Of a DNA stretch of 64,000 bases, positions 50,691-59,616 are shown piece by piece. Both the position numbers and the translations under genes were made by a program. The notes below the pieces were generated by a model. The model saw only the letters and a program-made list of their open reading frames with translations. It had not been told where the DNA came from and did not search any database. Positions within the stretch are counted from its first letter, which is position 1; each line of letters begins with the position of its first letter. Origin of the DNA: Desulfitobacterium dehalogenans ATCC 51507 (lineage in GTDB: Bacteria; Bacillota; Desulfitobacteriia; Desulfitobacteriales; Desulfitobacteriaceae). The stretch spans positions 2,418,001 through 2,482,000 of the forward strand of contig NC_018017.1 in NCBI RefSeq assembly GCF_000243155.2, given 5' to 3'.

Positions 50691-53018
50691 TTAGAATTCA
50701 AAAACGTCTTGATAAACTTCCTTATATTCGGAGGAGATGTGAGGCAATTTGATGCTGTAGCGCGGACTTTGATCAGCGAACACCACTTCTATACTGCATT
50801 TCACAATACCTTCAGCTGCAATTTTCCATTGTGTAACCCCTTGATGAGGTGGCGTTCGTTCAAGAAGCAGAGTGTAACTGCCATTGTGCTCCTTACCTTC
50901 TAGGGCAATCTTTTTTGGTAGCTTCGCAATAGGAATGAAATCATCCATCTCCCGGATTTTAAAGGGCCTTTTACTTTCAAGTTTTATCCTTACCAAATAG
51001 GGATCTCGTCCATATTTCATGGCCATTTTGAAATTCAGGAGACGTCCACCGGTATCTGTGACGGAAACATTAGCCTGCAAAGGCGGCTTTTCGGAAGGTA
51101 TCGGTAACTCAAGCGTTTTTTTATCTTCTCCAACCTTGGTCTCTTTAGAATCAAGCTCTGCGATTAAATTTTTGGAAAGGGTATCAGTACTGGATATTCT
51201 GAGTACAACCTCTTCCGATTCTGTCCAGACTTTTTGAACACTGATAGGTTGTGGGTTGGTTTTATTATAATTCGGGATCAAACCTGTCCCCAGGACAATA
51301 CCAACACCGAGTATAAGAGCAGGAATAAACAGGCGTTTAAGCATTTGGTCCCAAGGCCTTTTTCCCTTTTCCAGGATATATAATCCACCTAAAAGAACCG
51401 GGATAAAAAGCAATCCATAGAGTACGATAAATACTATAGGATAAAGATGAATAGTTTCATAAAAACCGGACCATTGTTGCGAATTTAAAAGTTCCCAATG
51501 GGTCTTATAAATAAAATATGGCCCAATAAACAATAAGACTATACTTGGGTAATAAAGGAATAGGTTAAAACAAAAAAGCCAGAAAAGGAAGGGGAATGCT
51601 AAATCGATTCGATAAAGCCCCAAAATAATGCTGAGAAGGGTTAAGATCAAAACTCCAACCAACCAATATAATTTCCCCCCTTTGGGCTGGGGAAAGCTTC
51701 TTAAAAGTCTTAGGAAGATTAGCAGTGCACACAGGACCATGATGACCCTTAGGATTAAAAATACCCCCGGATAGGCCTGCCATAGGTATACTCTTTCTTT
51801 AATGAACTGCCATAGCCACTCTCCGGTGCCGCTTAAAAAACTCACCAGAAAAGCAACAACAGGAATACCCACGCCAACCAGTACGTACTCTTTTAGATCG
51901 CCCTGAATGAAGGGTTCTTTGTCACGAAAACTTCGCGAAATAGAGAATAAAGTAAAGAAAATAATTAAGATAAACAGTATCCTAAGTCCTAAAGTCGGAA
52001 TGATTAAGACAAAGGATCCCAACTGGAAAGGTAAATAATAGGAGTCCCAGGTCTTCTGACCACTTCCCGTCACTTCCACAGAATCTATAAGCTTAGGAAT
52101 GAACTTCCCCACAGTATCCAGGCTTTGTAAGGTGACCTGCTCAATTCGATCCTCAGGCCGATGATAATATCCCTCCGCGCGGCCGGCGATTCCCAGACCA
52201 AGGGCAGGTATTCCTTGGTCCAGGAAAGGGCTAAAATCACTAGATCCCCCCTGTGAACCTTCCCGAGTCATCACTACAAAATCCCGACTGATATGGAAAG
52301 GGATTTGTTCTTGACGGGCGATAGTTACAACCTTATCAACCAATTCCGGAGGGGCTGATGTCTTGCCGGCGATATCAATCTCTAGAGGAGTGCCCACCAT
52401 GTCCAAATTCAACATCCACTGTATAGCTGATAAATCACTTTGAGCAGTAAAATACTGTGAACCCACCAGTCCATTTTCTTCCGCTCCAAAAAACACGATT
52501 TGATAGCTTTTCTGATGCTTTTCCTGGCCTAATATTCGGGCTATTTCCAACAGCACACCTACCCCGGAAGCGTTATCAATAGCTCCGGGAGCTGAAATAT
52601 CGGCACTATCATAATGGGCTCCAAGGAGAATGGTTTCTGGTAAGGCCCCTGGTAATTCGGCTATAATGTTTTGACTATTGATCACTTGGATTTTATGCTC
52701 AGGTTTAAGAGGGTTGGAATTGGACACAATCTTGCTAAACGGCTGCTCTCGCACCTTCCATCCATATTGTTCCAACATATAGTACAGATATTGAGCCGCT
52801 TTAGTTTCATTTTGACTCCCGGCTGGTCGAGGGCCGATCTTCTCCGATAAATGAAGAATATGTTCATAAGCTTTATCCGCGGAGAATTCTGTTGACATCT
52901 TTCCCGAAGCTGGGGTGCTATAGTGTGCCAAAGGCGTTATAGACCGAGGTAAATTTAATGAACAAAATACAAACAGGATTATGACCAATAAGAGAAATCC
53001 GTGTTTTCTTTTTCTCAT
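50691..53018 (-). CDS. M28 family membrane-anchored aminopeptidase-like protein
   Basis: A 775-residue protein: N-terminal membrane anchor (KHGFLLLVIILFVFCSLNLP), extracytoplasmic M28 peptidase domain (residues 50-290), about eight membrane helices (330-600) and a C-terminal beta-rich domain (610-775). The zinc ligands are seen in LLGAHYDSAD, APGAIDNASGVG, FGAEENGLVGS and LNLDMVG. The layout matches the Fxna/M28 peptidase group with a membrane domain. The start ATG at 53018 follows AGGATC. Function outside the cell, perhaps peptide scavenging, is inferred. Confidence 0.88.
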   Translation of the reverse strand: MRKRKHGFLLLVIILFVFCSLNLPRSITPLAHYSTPASGKMSTEFSADKAYEHILHLSEKIGPRPAGSQNETKAAQYLYYMLEQYGWKVREQPFSKIVSNSNPLKPEHKIQVINSQNIIAELPGALPETILLGAHYDSADISAPGAIDNASGVGVLLEIARILGQEKHQKSYQIVFFGAEENGLVGSQYFTAQSDLSAIQWMLNLDMVGTPLEIDIAGKTSAPPELVDKVVTIARQEQIPFHISRDFVVMTREGSQGGSSDFSPFLDQGIPALGLGIAGRAEGYYHRPEDRIEQVTLQSLDTVGKFIPKLIDSVEVTGSGQKTWDSYYLPFQLGSFVLIIPTLGLRILFILIIFFTLFSISRSFRDKEPFIQGDLKEYVLVGVGIPVVAFLVSFLSGTGEWLWQFIKERVYLWQAYPGVFLILRVIMVLCALLIFLRLLRSFPQPKGGKLYWLVGVLILTLLSIILGLYRIDLAFPFLFWLFCFNLFLYYPSIVLLFIGPYFIYKTHWELLNSQQWSGFYETIHLYPIVFIVLYGLLFIPVLLGGLYILEKGKRPWDQMLKRLFIPALILGVGIVLGTGLIPNYNKTNPQPISVQKVWTESEEVVLRISSTDTLSKNLIAELDSKETKVGEDKKTLELPIPSEKPPLQANVSVTDTGGRLLNFKMAMKYGRDPYLVRIKLESKRPFKIREMDDFIPIAKLPKKIALEGKEHNGSYTLLLERTPPHQGVTQWKIAAEGIVKCSIEVVFADQSPRYSIKLPHISSEYKEVYQDVFEF

Positions 53019-53115
53019 CAAGATCCTGCCCCTTTACATTTCTATGCTTGTGAATGTCTATGTAAAAAGATAAAAATCTATTCCAACCAGATTTTTTGAA
53101 CAGCTTTATTTATGT

Positions 53116-53121
53116 TATAAT
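53116..53121 (+). promoter_or_regulatory. Extended -10 promoter of the PLD-like lipoprotein gene
   Basis: TGTTATAAT gives an extended -10 (TG-N-TATAAT) 43 bases before the start codon at 53164; the -35 region is weak. Confidence 0.55.
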
Positions 53122-53163
53122 AAAGAAGTGCTTAGAAAATTTGTACTTAGGAGTCGAAGATCT

Positions 53164-54210
53164 ATGAGGAAACGGTTCATCCCCCTTATTCTAATTCTTT
53201 GCCTTTTCCTTACAGGATGCTCTATAGATATGAAGAGCCTGTTTGTAAAAAATGAAGAGGCCCCACTATCAAACCTTTCTGCTGAGGCCTTGTATTTTGA
53301 CGGTAAAACTGCACGGGAAAAAACCATAGAGCTGATTACCTCAGCCCAAAAGTCCATATACATAGAGCAGAAAATTTTTTCTGATCCGGCACTTAAGGAG
53401 CTCATCATCCAAAAAGCTGCAAGCGGTATAGAAATAAGAATATTGCTTGACCAGTTTGAAACTCCCAACAAGGCAACTCTCAATGAATTTAAAAGCAACA
53501 ATATCTCCGTACAGTATTACCCCGCCCAAAAAGGACAGACGGATGAGGCTAAATTCCTGATCGTAGATTTAAGAGAGGCCATGGTCTATTCTTTCCCCTG
53601 GTCTGACAAAGGGTTTAGTTCTCATAATCTAGCCGTTAATTTATCCGGTCGTTCCGTCTGGAAGCTGGCCAGCGTGTTTAATCGGGATTGGGTTTTTACC
53701 ACAACCCTTTCACTGGATATCCCCAAAACCACTGAATTAGCTGAAGATAATATCGCCGTCGCCGCCAATTCCAATGTTAAGGCACAACTTCTCGACCAAA
53801 TACAAAAGAGCACCACAAATATTTGTATCATTGCATCCCATGTGACCGACGCAGATATTGTCCAAGCTTTGGTGGATGCGACCGGAAAAGGATTGGATAT
53901 TAAAGTTATCCTGGATTCCGGTATCATGCCGAGTAATTATCCGAATACAATCGAAAATTTCAAGGCTGCCGGCATTCAGATTCGATATTATAATTCGGTA
54001 GCCCATCCTCCTCTAGATATCAATCTAGGTATATTCGATCGCAATACGTTTATCTTAAGCAGCTCCGGATGGGGGTATAAGGCCTTTGTGATGAACCATG
54101 AAGTCTCCGTTACAGTTCCCTCCCCCGTAGCAAGCCAAGAATTAATCACTAGGTTTGACCAAGACTGGTTAAATAGCTCTGCTACTCCGCCCGTTCAGGA
54201 GCCGGGATAA
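53164..54210 (+). CDS. PLD-like lipoprotein with degenerate HKD motifs
   Basis: A 348-residue lipoprotein with signal MRKRFIPLILILCLFLTGC and two phospholipase-D-fold repeats. The first active-site line reads DEAKFLIVD where HxKxxxxD is expected (Glu replaces His), and the second reads PLDINLGIFD (His to Asp, Lys to Asn). SGRSVWKLASVFNRDW and MNHEVSVTVPSP are the usual surroundings. Both catalytic histidines are missing, so hydrolysis is unlikely and a binding role more so. ATG at 53164 follows AGGAG. Confidence 0.85.
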   Translation: MRKRFIPLILILCLFLTGCSIDMKSLFVKNEEAPLSNLSAEALYFDGKTAREKTIELITSAQKSIYIEQKIFSDPALKELIIQKAASGIEIRILLDQFETPNKATLNEFKSNNISVQYYPAQKGQTDEAKFLIVDLREAMVYSFPWSDKGFSSHNLAVNLSGRSVWKLASVFNRDWVFTTTLSLDIPKTTELAEDNIAVAANSNVKAQLLDQIQKSTTNICIIASHVTDADIVQALVDATGKGLDIKVILDSGIMPSNYPNTIENFKAAGIQIRYYNSVAHPPLDINLGIFDRNTFILSSSGWGYKAFVMNHEVSVTVPSPVASQELITRFDQDWLNSSATPPVQEPG

Positions 54211-54260
54211 GAAGAGGATTAAGCATGAATTAGGAATAAAAAGCTCATTAAAAATTAACC

Positions 54261-54296
54261 AAAAAAGAAAGCCAGACTACTCTGGCTTTCTTTTTT
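54261..54296. terminator. Bidirectional terminator
   Basis: Perfect stem AAAAAAGAAAGCCAGA / TCTGGCTTTCTTTTTT with CTAC loop between the convergent PLD-like and histidine-phosphatase genes. Confidence 0.95.
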
Positions 54297-54939
54297 GGTT
54301 AAACCCACTGGCTGACTTAATATCATCATCTAAATGAGTGTGATCCGCAAGTAAAATAGGGTGGATGCGGCCGTCTTCATAAAACTCAAAAATATTGACT
54401 GCCGTATTATGCTGCCAAGGAACATCATTCCATTGCTCCACAGGAATCCCCAGAGCTTTCTTAACAATGAGCTGCAGAGTCATCCCATGGGTAACAACAC
54501 AGAGGGTTTCCCCGTCATGAAGCCGAGGTAATTCCTGAACGAACTGCCAAGCCCGTTCACTAACCTCCCACATGCTTTCTGCTCCGGGAATCTGTACCTG
54601 ATGGGGACCAGTGTCCCAAAGAGTAAACATCTCAGGATAACGTTGCCGCAAATCCCACCAGTTCTTTCCTTCCCATTCTCCGAAGGATAATTCCCGTAAC
54701 GCCGGATCAAGAAGGATTTCTTCTACCCCAAGTGCCTTCCGAATTTCATCGGCAGTGGCTTGAGCACGAGGTAAATCGCTGGAATAAATACGAGTGATCC
54801 CTTCTTTTTGTAATCGCTGCCCCACCTTGCGAGCCTGCTGAACCCCCTTTTCTGTAAGTGGAGAATCCAAAGCTCCTTGAACGCGACCTTCAATATTCCA
54901 GAGGGTTTCGCCATGTCGAGTTAATATTATTTTGATCAT
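54277..54939 (-). CDS. Histidine phosphatase (phosphoglycerate mutase-like) family protein
   Basis: A 220-residue branch-1 histidine phosphatase. LTRHGETLWNIEGRVQG has the phosphate-accepting histidine; SFGEWEGKNW carries the acid residue and LCVVTHGMTLQLIV the second histidine. The family includes cofactor-dependent mutases, CobC and general phosphatases; GEWEGK and the length favour a phosphatase. The ATG at 54939 follows AAGGTGG. Substrate not predictable. Confidence 0.88.
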   Translation of the reverse strand: MIKIILTRHGETLWNIEGRVQGALDSPLTEKGVQQARKVGQRLQKEGITRIYSSDLPRAQATADEIRKALGVEEILLDPALRELSFGEWEGKNWWDLRQRYPEMFTLWDTGPHQVQIPGAESMWEVSERAWQFVQELPRLHDGETLCVVTHGMTLQLIVKKALGIPVEQWNDVPWQHNTAVNIFEFYEDGRIHPILLADHTHLDDDIKSASGFNQKRKPE

Positions 54940-55004
54940 TTTGTCCACCTTATGAATTTTTTAATTAAGTCTAGAGCTATTATGACATAATTAGCCTGAA
55001 AATA

Positions 55005-55206
55005 AAACAATGGTAGGGAAACTCCCTACCATCCCCGCCTTGCCGTAAAACTCCAGGTTTCTGACCCTGCTCTCGCAGGTGGGTACCTAGATGAATCTTT
55101 CCACCTTCCCCTGCAAGTGGGCTTGATGTACTGAACTCATCATATCAGTTCCCTTGTCATAAATAGGATCAAAACCAAGATATTCTACGAACAACGCAGG
55201 ATTCAC
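55005..55206 (-). ncRNA. ssrS: Probable 6S RNA
   Basis: A 200-base transcript without coding potential. On the minus strand TATAAT (55211-55216) sits just upstream of the start. The 5' part (ATCCTGCGTTGTTCG) pairs with the 3' part (GCAAGGCGGGGAT), and GGTTTTGATCC pairs with GGGTCAGAAACC; a large unpaired middle lies between, and a GGTAGGG/CCCTACC terminator with a T tract ends it. A closing stem, a second stem and an open centre are the 6S layout that mimics an open promoter and binds RNA polymerase. Judged by eye, so other structured RNAs remain possible. Confidence 0.6.
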
Positions 55207-55256
55207 ATTTATTATATCACTAATACTTCAAAAAACATCATGAAAGAGTTGGAAAT

Positions 55257-55736
55257 TTATTTTTTATACAGCTTGTCTTCAATTTCTGCCATACGATCCT
55301 GAAGTAGTGCGATGGTCATTTCATGTGCTCTTAATCTACGGCGTAGACCGTCAATAAGATGTTCCAGTTCATGTATTCTTGACTCATTAGATAGGTTAGA
55401 ACCATCGTCCGAATCCCTGGTTAGAACAGGCGAGAAATCCGGGGCAGACTCACACGTTTGTGAGGAGGGTTCCGGGGCTCCAGGTAATTCTTCAGCCTTT
55501 TCAGCTTCCTCGTGTAGTAGCTTGAACAATCCATAGCGAGAATTGCGACCTGGTTTTACCTCAAGCCAACCTTCTTTTGCTAAGGTCTCAATAGCTCGTT
55601 TCATGGTGCTGTTCGCCGCTCCAGTCTCCCGTTGAATTTCAGAAAAGGGGATTTCAAATTCTTTTCCATCATTCCTTTTAGACTGTTTCTCGAAAAACTC
55701 CTTAAATCTTTGATTGGTTTTATCTCTTAAGGCCAA
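55257..55736 (-). CDS. Winged-helix protein with C-terminal coiled coil
   Basis: About 160 residues. The first half (ALRDKTNQRFKEFFEKQSK, then IPFSEIQRETGAANSTMKRA and LAKEGWLEVKPGRNSRYGLF) is a winged helix-turn-helix like those of replication and phage regulators; the middle is a serine/proline-rich linker; the end (ESRIHELEHLIDGLRRRLRA) is a coiled coil for dimerisation. The start is uncertain: TTG at 55736 after GGGGAG is preferred over a TTG at 55808 without a site. Targets unknown. Confidence 0.7.
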   Translation of the reverse strand: MALRDKTNQRFKEFFEKQSKRNDGKEFEIPFSEIQRETGAANSTMKRAIETLAKEGWLEVKPGRNSRYGLFKLLHEEAEKAEELPGAPEPSSQTCESAPDFSPVLTRDSDDGSNLSNESRIHELEHLIDGLRRRLRAHEMTIALLQDRMAEIEDKLYKK

Positions 55737-55919
55737 GAAACCATCTCCCCTGCCGGGTATACCGGTAATTCTTATCTTATTATAAACCTTTTTTCTAGAA
55801 AAATCCAATTATATCAACGGATTATTTATTCTTTTTCACAATTAATCCCCATTTTATTTTCCTTCGCATACTCTATCCATTTAATGCATAGATTCTATTA
55901 GTCAAAGGAGGTATGAAAC

Positions 55920-56288
55920 ATGCCCAAATCCTTTCACTTCGGGATAGTATTCAAAGGCATTTTGCTTGCTTCTGGAATTGCCCTACTTCTTTCCTTCATT
56001 CTCGGTTTACTTCTCACCTTAACTCAACTTCAAGAATCATCCCTGGTGTATAACATAATTCTTGGCATCAGCGTTTTTATTGCTGCGGCAATTAGCGCCC
56101 ATCATGCCGGTATGAAAGGACTCTTTTACGGCATTGGTATTGGAGTCGGCTTTATACTGTTACTACTCTTCTCATTTACTGTCTTAAGCCCTGACACTCC
56201 CTCCTGGCTGAGTTTCGGCGAGAAGTCCATCATTATCCTAGCTGCTGGAGCTGTGGGCGGAATAATCGGAGTAGTAGCCCGAGGATAA
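55920..56288 (+). CDS. TIGR04086 family small membrane protein
   Basis: A 122-residue protein with four hydrophobic helices: VFKGILLASGIALLLSFILG, YNIILGISVFIAAAISAHHA, GIGIGVGFILLLLFSFTVLS and IIILAAGAVGGIIGVVARG. FKGILLA and ISAHHAGMKGLFYGIGIG are conserved parts of the TIGR04086/YrzE family of spore formers. AAGGAGG precedes the ATG. Function unknown. Confidence 0.82.
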   Translation: MPKSFHFGIVFKGILLASGIALLLSFILGLLLTLTQLQESSLVYNIILGISVFIAAAISAHHAGMKGLFYGIGIGVGFILLLLFSFTVLSPDTPSWLSFGEKSIIILAAGAVGGIIGVVARG

Positions 56289-56467
56289 TCCCCATTTGTG
56301 ATAAGTGTTTTTTAAGAACTGCGATAATTTCCTTTCAAATCCCTCCTTTTAGCGTTAGAATAAAGTAAGACTTGATTCAGGTGGAGTTTTTTAACTCCAT
56401 CTGAAGCTTAGTCGCACTTATCCTCTGTGAGGACAAAACTAACAAAAGCAAACGGGAGGGAATTTTT

Positions 56468-56923
56468 ATGTGCGTAGAAAAAACTCCTTGGGAACTTGTC
56501 ATAGACTTTCACGGACATACTTGTCCAGATATTGCTCTCGGTTATCGGGTCGCTCAGTTAGCTCAAAGGGAGATGGGAATACGTCCCGCTCCAGACTCGG
56601 AATGCCTTGTGAAAGCCTATACCCAATCCTGTGCTCTAGATGCCGTACAGGTATTAAATAAAGCCACCATTGGACGTCGTGCACTGATTATCGAGGAAAC
56701 TCAACACCATATTTATCAATTCCATTTTACGGGTACCCAGGAAATTCATCAATTTACAGTTTCCTCGGATGTTCTGGACCACCTGAAGGCCTTGCAGCAT
56801 CCGGATTTAAGCCCCCGTGAAAGACAGAATAAGGTATTGGAAGGGGTTCAATACGTGCTCACTTTAGAGGAATCAGCTTTTTGTCAATATGACAAAATCC
56901 CAGGTGAGCTTAGGAAGCTTTAA
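56468..56923 (+). CDS. FmdE family protein
   Basis: A 151-residue protein resembling formylmethanofuran dehydrogenase subunit E. WELVIDFHGHTCPDIALGYR holds the family's HGHxCP motif with a possible metal-binding histidine and cysteine; AYTQSCALDAVQVLNKATIG contains the second conserved cysteine. The C-terminal zinc ribbon of longer FmdE proteins is absent. Bacterial relatives are linked to molybdenum or iron-sulphur enzymes, but no such enzyme is in the window. GGGAGGG precedes the ATG. Confidence 0.87.
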   Translation: MCVEKTPWELVIDFHGHTCPDIALGYRVAQLAQREMGIRPAPDSECLVKAYTQSCALDAVQVLNKATIGRRALIIEETQHHIYQFHFTGTQEIHQFTVSSDVLDHLKALQHPDLSPRERQNKVLEGVQYVLTLEESAFCQYDKIPGELRKL

Positions 56924-56953
56924 TCTTTAGTAAAAATTCCGCCCAGGCAAAGA

Positions 56954-56995
56954 GGCTGTTGCTTAACGAACTTTACAGTTCGTTTAGCAACAGCC
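56954..56995. terminator. Bidirectional hairpin between fmdE-like gene and a minus-strand gene
   Basis: GGCTGTTGCTTAACGAACT pairs with AGTTCGTTTAGCAACAGCC (18 of 19) around a short loop. It separates convergent genes. Confidence 0.85.
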
Positions 56996-57013
56996 CCTTC
57001 ACTTTCATTGCAG

Positions 57014-57214
57014 TTAACGAGCATTCAGTCTAGAATAAAATTCATCATGCTTCGATGCATCAGGTAGATTAGCGAGACGTGGTTCTTTACCTTGTGGCTT
57101 TTTCACTTGCTCGTAGTAGCTGGAATGTCTTGATTTACTGGTCCATTTGTCAGAAAGTAGGAAAACAATGAGAGCAGCAAGAGCAACTATGCCCATAATC
57201 CATTGAAATAACAT
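57014..57214 (-). CDS. Small membrane-anchored hypothetical protein
   Basis: Sixty-six residues: one N-terminal helix (LFQWIMGIVALAALIVFLLS) and a basic soluble tail (SKSRHSSYYEQVKKPQGK...). GGAGGTGTC precedes the ATG. No family recognised. The gap up to 57432 holds a plus-strand hairpin CCCCCATC/GATGAGGGG with T8 (about 57396-57424) that has no obvious plus-strand gene. Confidence 0.6.
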   Translation of the reverse strand: MLFQWIMGIVALAALIVFLLSDKWTSKSRHSSYYEQVKKPQGKEPRLANLPDASKHDEFYSRLNAR

Positions 57215-57432
57215 AAAAATGACACCTCCACTATCATTTTATGGCCTAAAGCCAGAATGTCAAGAGTGCAAAATCAACCATTCACCGAAAATTACATACC
57301 GTTGAAGGATTTTTTGCTGACAATAAGCTTGCGGTCACTTATACTAAGTTCAAACACTCCTCTACCCTTTTCCACCCGGGCAATAGCCCATTCCCCCATC
57401 CAGAAAGATGAGGGGTTTTTTTTATTTCAAAC

Positions 57433-59547
57433 TTATTGGGCACTCGCTACCCTTTCCCAATGGACCTCAATACGATCTCCCGGTATAAGGGGAGTAGTAA
57501 ACTCAGCCTCCTGATTGTTTCTTTTTAAAGAGAGGCGAGCGTTAGAGGGGACATCTTGGGATATAGTGACATAGGGTAATAATTCCGAAAGCAAAGGCAT
57601 GGTATCATATCCCTCAACCATGAGCTCCATACCTTCTACTACTTTGTCCAGTTCGGAGAGAGTTTTGCCTCGAGAGAGCACACGGAAAATTTGGGGCGGA
57701 TAGTGAACTTCTTTCCCATTAACGTAAAACACCATGGGAGTGGGCTTAAGCTGCAAATCTCTGATATAGATTTTCTTTACCAGGATAAGAACATCATCCC
57801 CGTCTTTAATCACTTGCTCAAGATCAGCTTTTTGCTGATTAATGCAAAACTCTTTCTGAATGGGGATAATCATGTCTTCACCGTTTATTTTGAACCGGAT
57901 TTCAGATAAACTATACCGTTTGTCGTTTAAAAAATGCAGCAGATCCTTGAGGGTTTGATTTTTGAACACTGTGATTTTTGCTCCATCAGGAACATCTCCG
58001 TCCATTGTTACAGGATGCCCATTACAAAAAATTTGAGCGGTAAAAACAATGGGTTCTCCATTCACTTTGATTTTCTTTTCCGGAACTGCCGGTATCAAAT
58101 CTGCAAAGGCAGCCTTGGCATTTTCCCCATCCTTTGCCGGTAGGAATTGAATCCTATCACCCGGTTTTAATTCATGATCCAATTTCACTTCCTGCTCGTT
58201 CAGAAAAAACTGAGCAGGTTTACTGAATTGTCCTTTGCTGACTTTGATTTCTCCGTTCAGCTCAATGGTTAAGGCCGAACCTGGCCTGCCCACAAGAAGT
58301 CTTGGGGTAATTCCAGCCGCCAGCAAAGCATCAGATACTGTAGCTAATTGCAACTCAAAAATCTGCACAGGGATATGATTGACGAAAACGGAAAAGTACT
58401 GCAACCCTTCCCCTTCTATGGTAGAAATGCCGATTCCTATAGGGGTGATGGCATCCGGTCCTTTAAGGGATTTTTCACCCGATACTCCTTGGATTCGCTC
58501 ACGAACCTGAACCCCTACTCTGTTCCTGGGCAATTCAAGAAGATCGGACAAAGCCTCTACTAATAGAGGGGTGAGACTTCCCCCCCCGATAAGAATAATT
58601 GCATGGGGATTTCCTTGATTCAAGCGCAGGATTTCATCCGCTAGTTTTTGCGCCAATTCAAAGACGACCGGTTGGATTTGCTCCAAAACCTCTTCCTTAT
58701 CCACCGCCGTTTTCGTTCCCAGAAAGTCCGTAAAGGTCACTTTGGCCTTTCCCCTTAAGCCGCGTTTGATCTTTTCCCCCGTCTGAAAGTCCACCAGGAA
58801 ATGTTGGCAAATTCTCTCCGTAATTTCATCCCCAGCCATGGGCACCATGCCATAGGCAAAAAAGGAACCGGACTTGGTTAAAGCTATATCTGAGGTTCCT
58901 GCTCCCACATCCACCAGAGCAAGATTCATACGCCGCATATCCGGTGGTATAGCAGCTCTTCCTGCCGCGATTGGCTCTAAAGTCAACTCTCTCATTTCCA
59001 GACCCACTTTAGAGATCACCCTGGTTAAGCCATCAATAACCGTTCGGGGTAAGAATGTTGCAATAACCCTAACTTGAGCTTCTTTTCCTCTTTGGCCGAT
59101 GAGACTTGAAAGATTTTGTCCTTCTAAGAAGGATTCTATGACACTGTATCCGACACAATGGTATGGGATGATTTCATCTTCGGATGAGATCTCTCGTAAC
59201 GCTTGTTGAACAGCTTCCATCTCCAAAGCGAAAACATCTTCTCGTTCCCAAACTACGGGCATGAGCTCGGACTTCTGAACAGAGGCCACAGCTGTCTTCA
59301 AAGCCCGACCAGCTGCCGCCACCGATACATAGTGTAATTTATCTTTAATCTTCTCTTCAAGCTCCTCCTTGACCCGTTGCACCGCTCGAGCGACTTCTTC
59401 AATGTCATGAATCTGTCCGTCATACATCGCTCGCTGACGATGCTCTGTTTGAGCTCTGGCAACAATTTGATAACCCTCTGGAGCCTTTTCCATAATGAGA
59501 CCCATTACCAAACGTGTCCCTATATCCAATGCAAATACTTGTTCCAC
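57433..59547 (-). CDS. FtsA/PilM-like actin-fold ATPase with long C-terminal extension
   Basis: A 704-residue protein. The first 340 residues have the FtsA/PilM/MreB fold: FALDIGTRLVMGLIM (phosphate 1), LHYVSVAAAGRALKT (1C-like region), LALVDVGAGTSDIALT (phosphate 2) and AIILIGGGSLTPLL (adenosine motif). The rest is a long region with repeated beta-type units (ITVFKNQTLKDLLHFLNDKR, VSDALLAAGITPRLL) seen in the large FtsA-domain proteins of Clostridia. Normal FtsA is about 420 residues. The GTG at 59547 lies behind GAGGTGATC; another GTG lies 9 bases upstream. It may act in division or envelope assembly; not the main FtsA. Confidence 0.82.
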   Translation of the reverse strand: MEQVFALDIGTRLVMGLIMEKAPEGYQIVARAQTEHRQRAMYDGQIHDIEEVARAVQRVKEELEEKIKDKLHYVSVAAAGRALKTAVASVQKSELMPVVWEREDVFALEMEAVQQALREISSEDEIIPYHCVGYSVIESFLEGQNLSSLIGQRGKEAQVRVIATFLPRTVIDGLTRVISKVGLEMRELTLEPIAAGRAAIPPDMRRMNLALVDVGAGTSDIALTKSGSFFAYGMVPMAGDEITERICQHFLVDFQTGEKIKRGLRGKAKVTFTDFLGTKTAVDKEEVLEQIQPVVFELAQKLADEILRLNQGNPHAIILIGGGSLTPLLVEALSDLLELPRNRVGVQVRERIQGVSGEKSLKGPDAITPIGIGISTIEGEGLQYFSVFVNHIPVQIFELQLATVSDALLAAGITPRLLVGRPGSALTIELNGEIKVSKGQFSKPAQFFLNEQEVKLDHELKPGDRIQFLPAKDGENAKAAFADLIPAVPEKKIKVNGEPIVFTAQIFCNGHPVTMDGDVPDGAKITVFKNQTLKDLLHFLNDKRYSLSEIRFKINGEDMIIPIQKEFCINQQKADLEQVIKDGDDVLILVKKIYIRDLQLKPTPMVFYVNGKEVHYPPQIFRVLSRGKTLSELDKVVEGMELMVEGYDTMPLLSELLPYVTISQDVPSNARLSLKRNNQEAEFTTPLIPGDRIEVHWERVASAQ

Positions 59548-59616
59548 GTCGATCACCTCAAAGGCAAGAATTCTACCTGTACTCCCCTATTTCCTCTATG
59601 ATCCCTATGATTTCTT

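Noticed and set aside
57257-57514. 85-codon plus-strand frame ending inside the FtsA-like gene
   Set aside because: It overlaps the 3' end of a clear gene and passes through a hairpin with a T8 run; no ribosome site and no recognisable domain.
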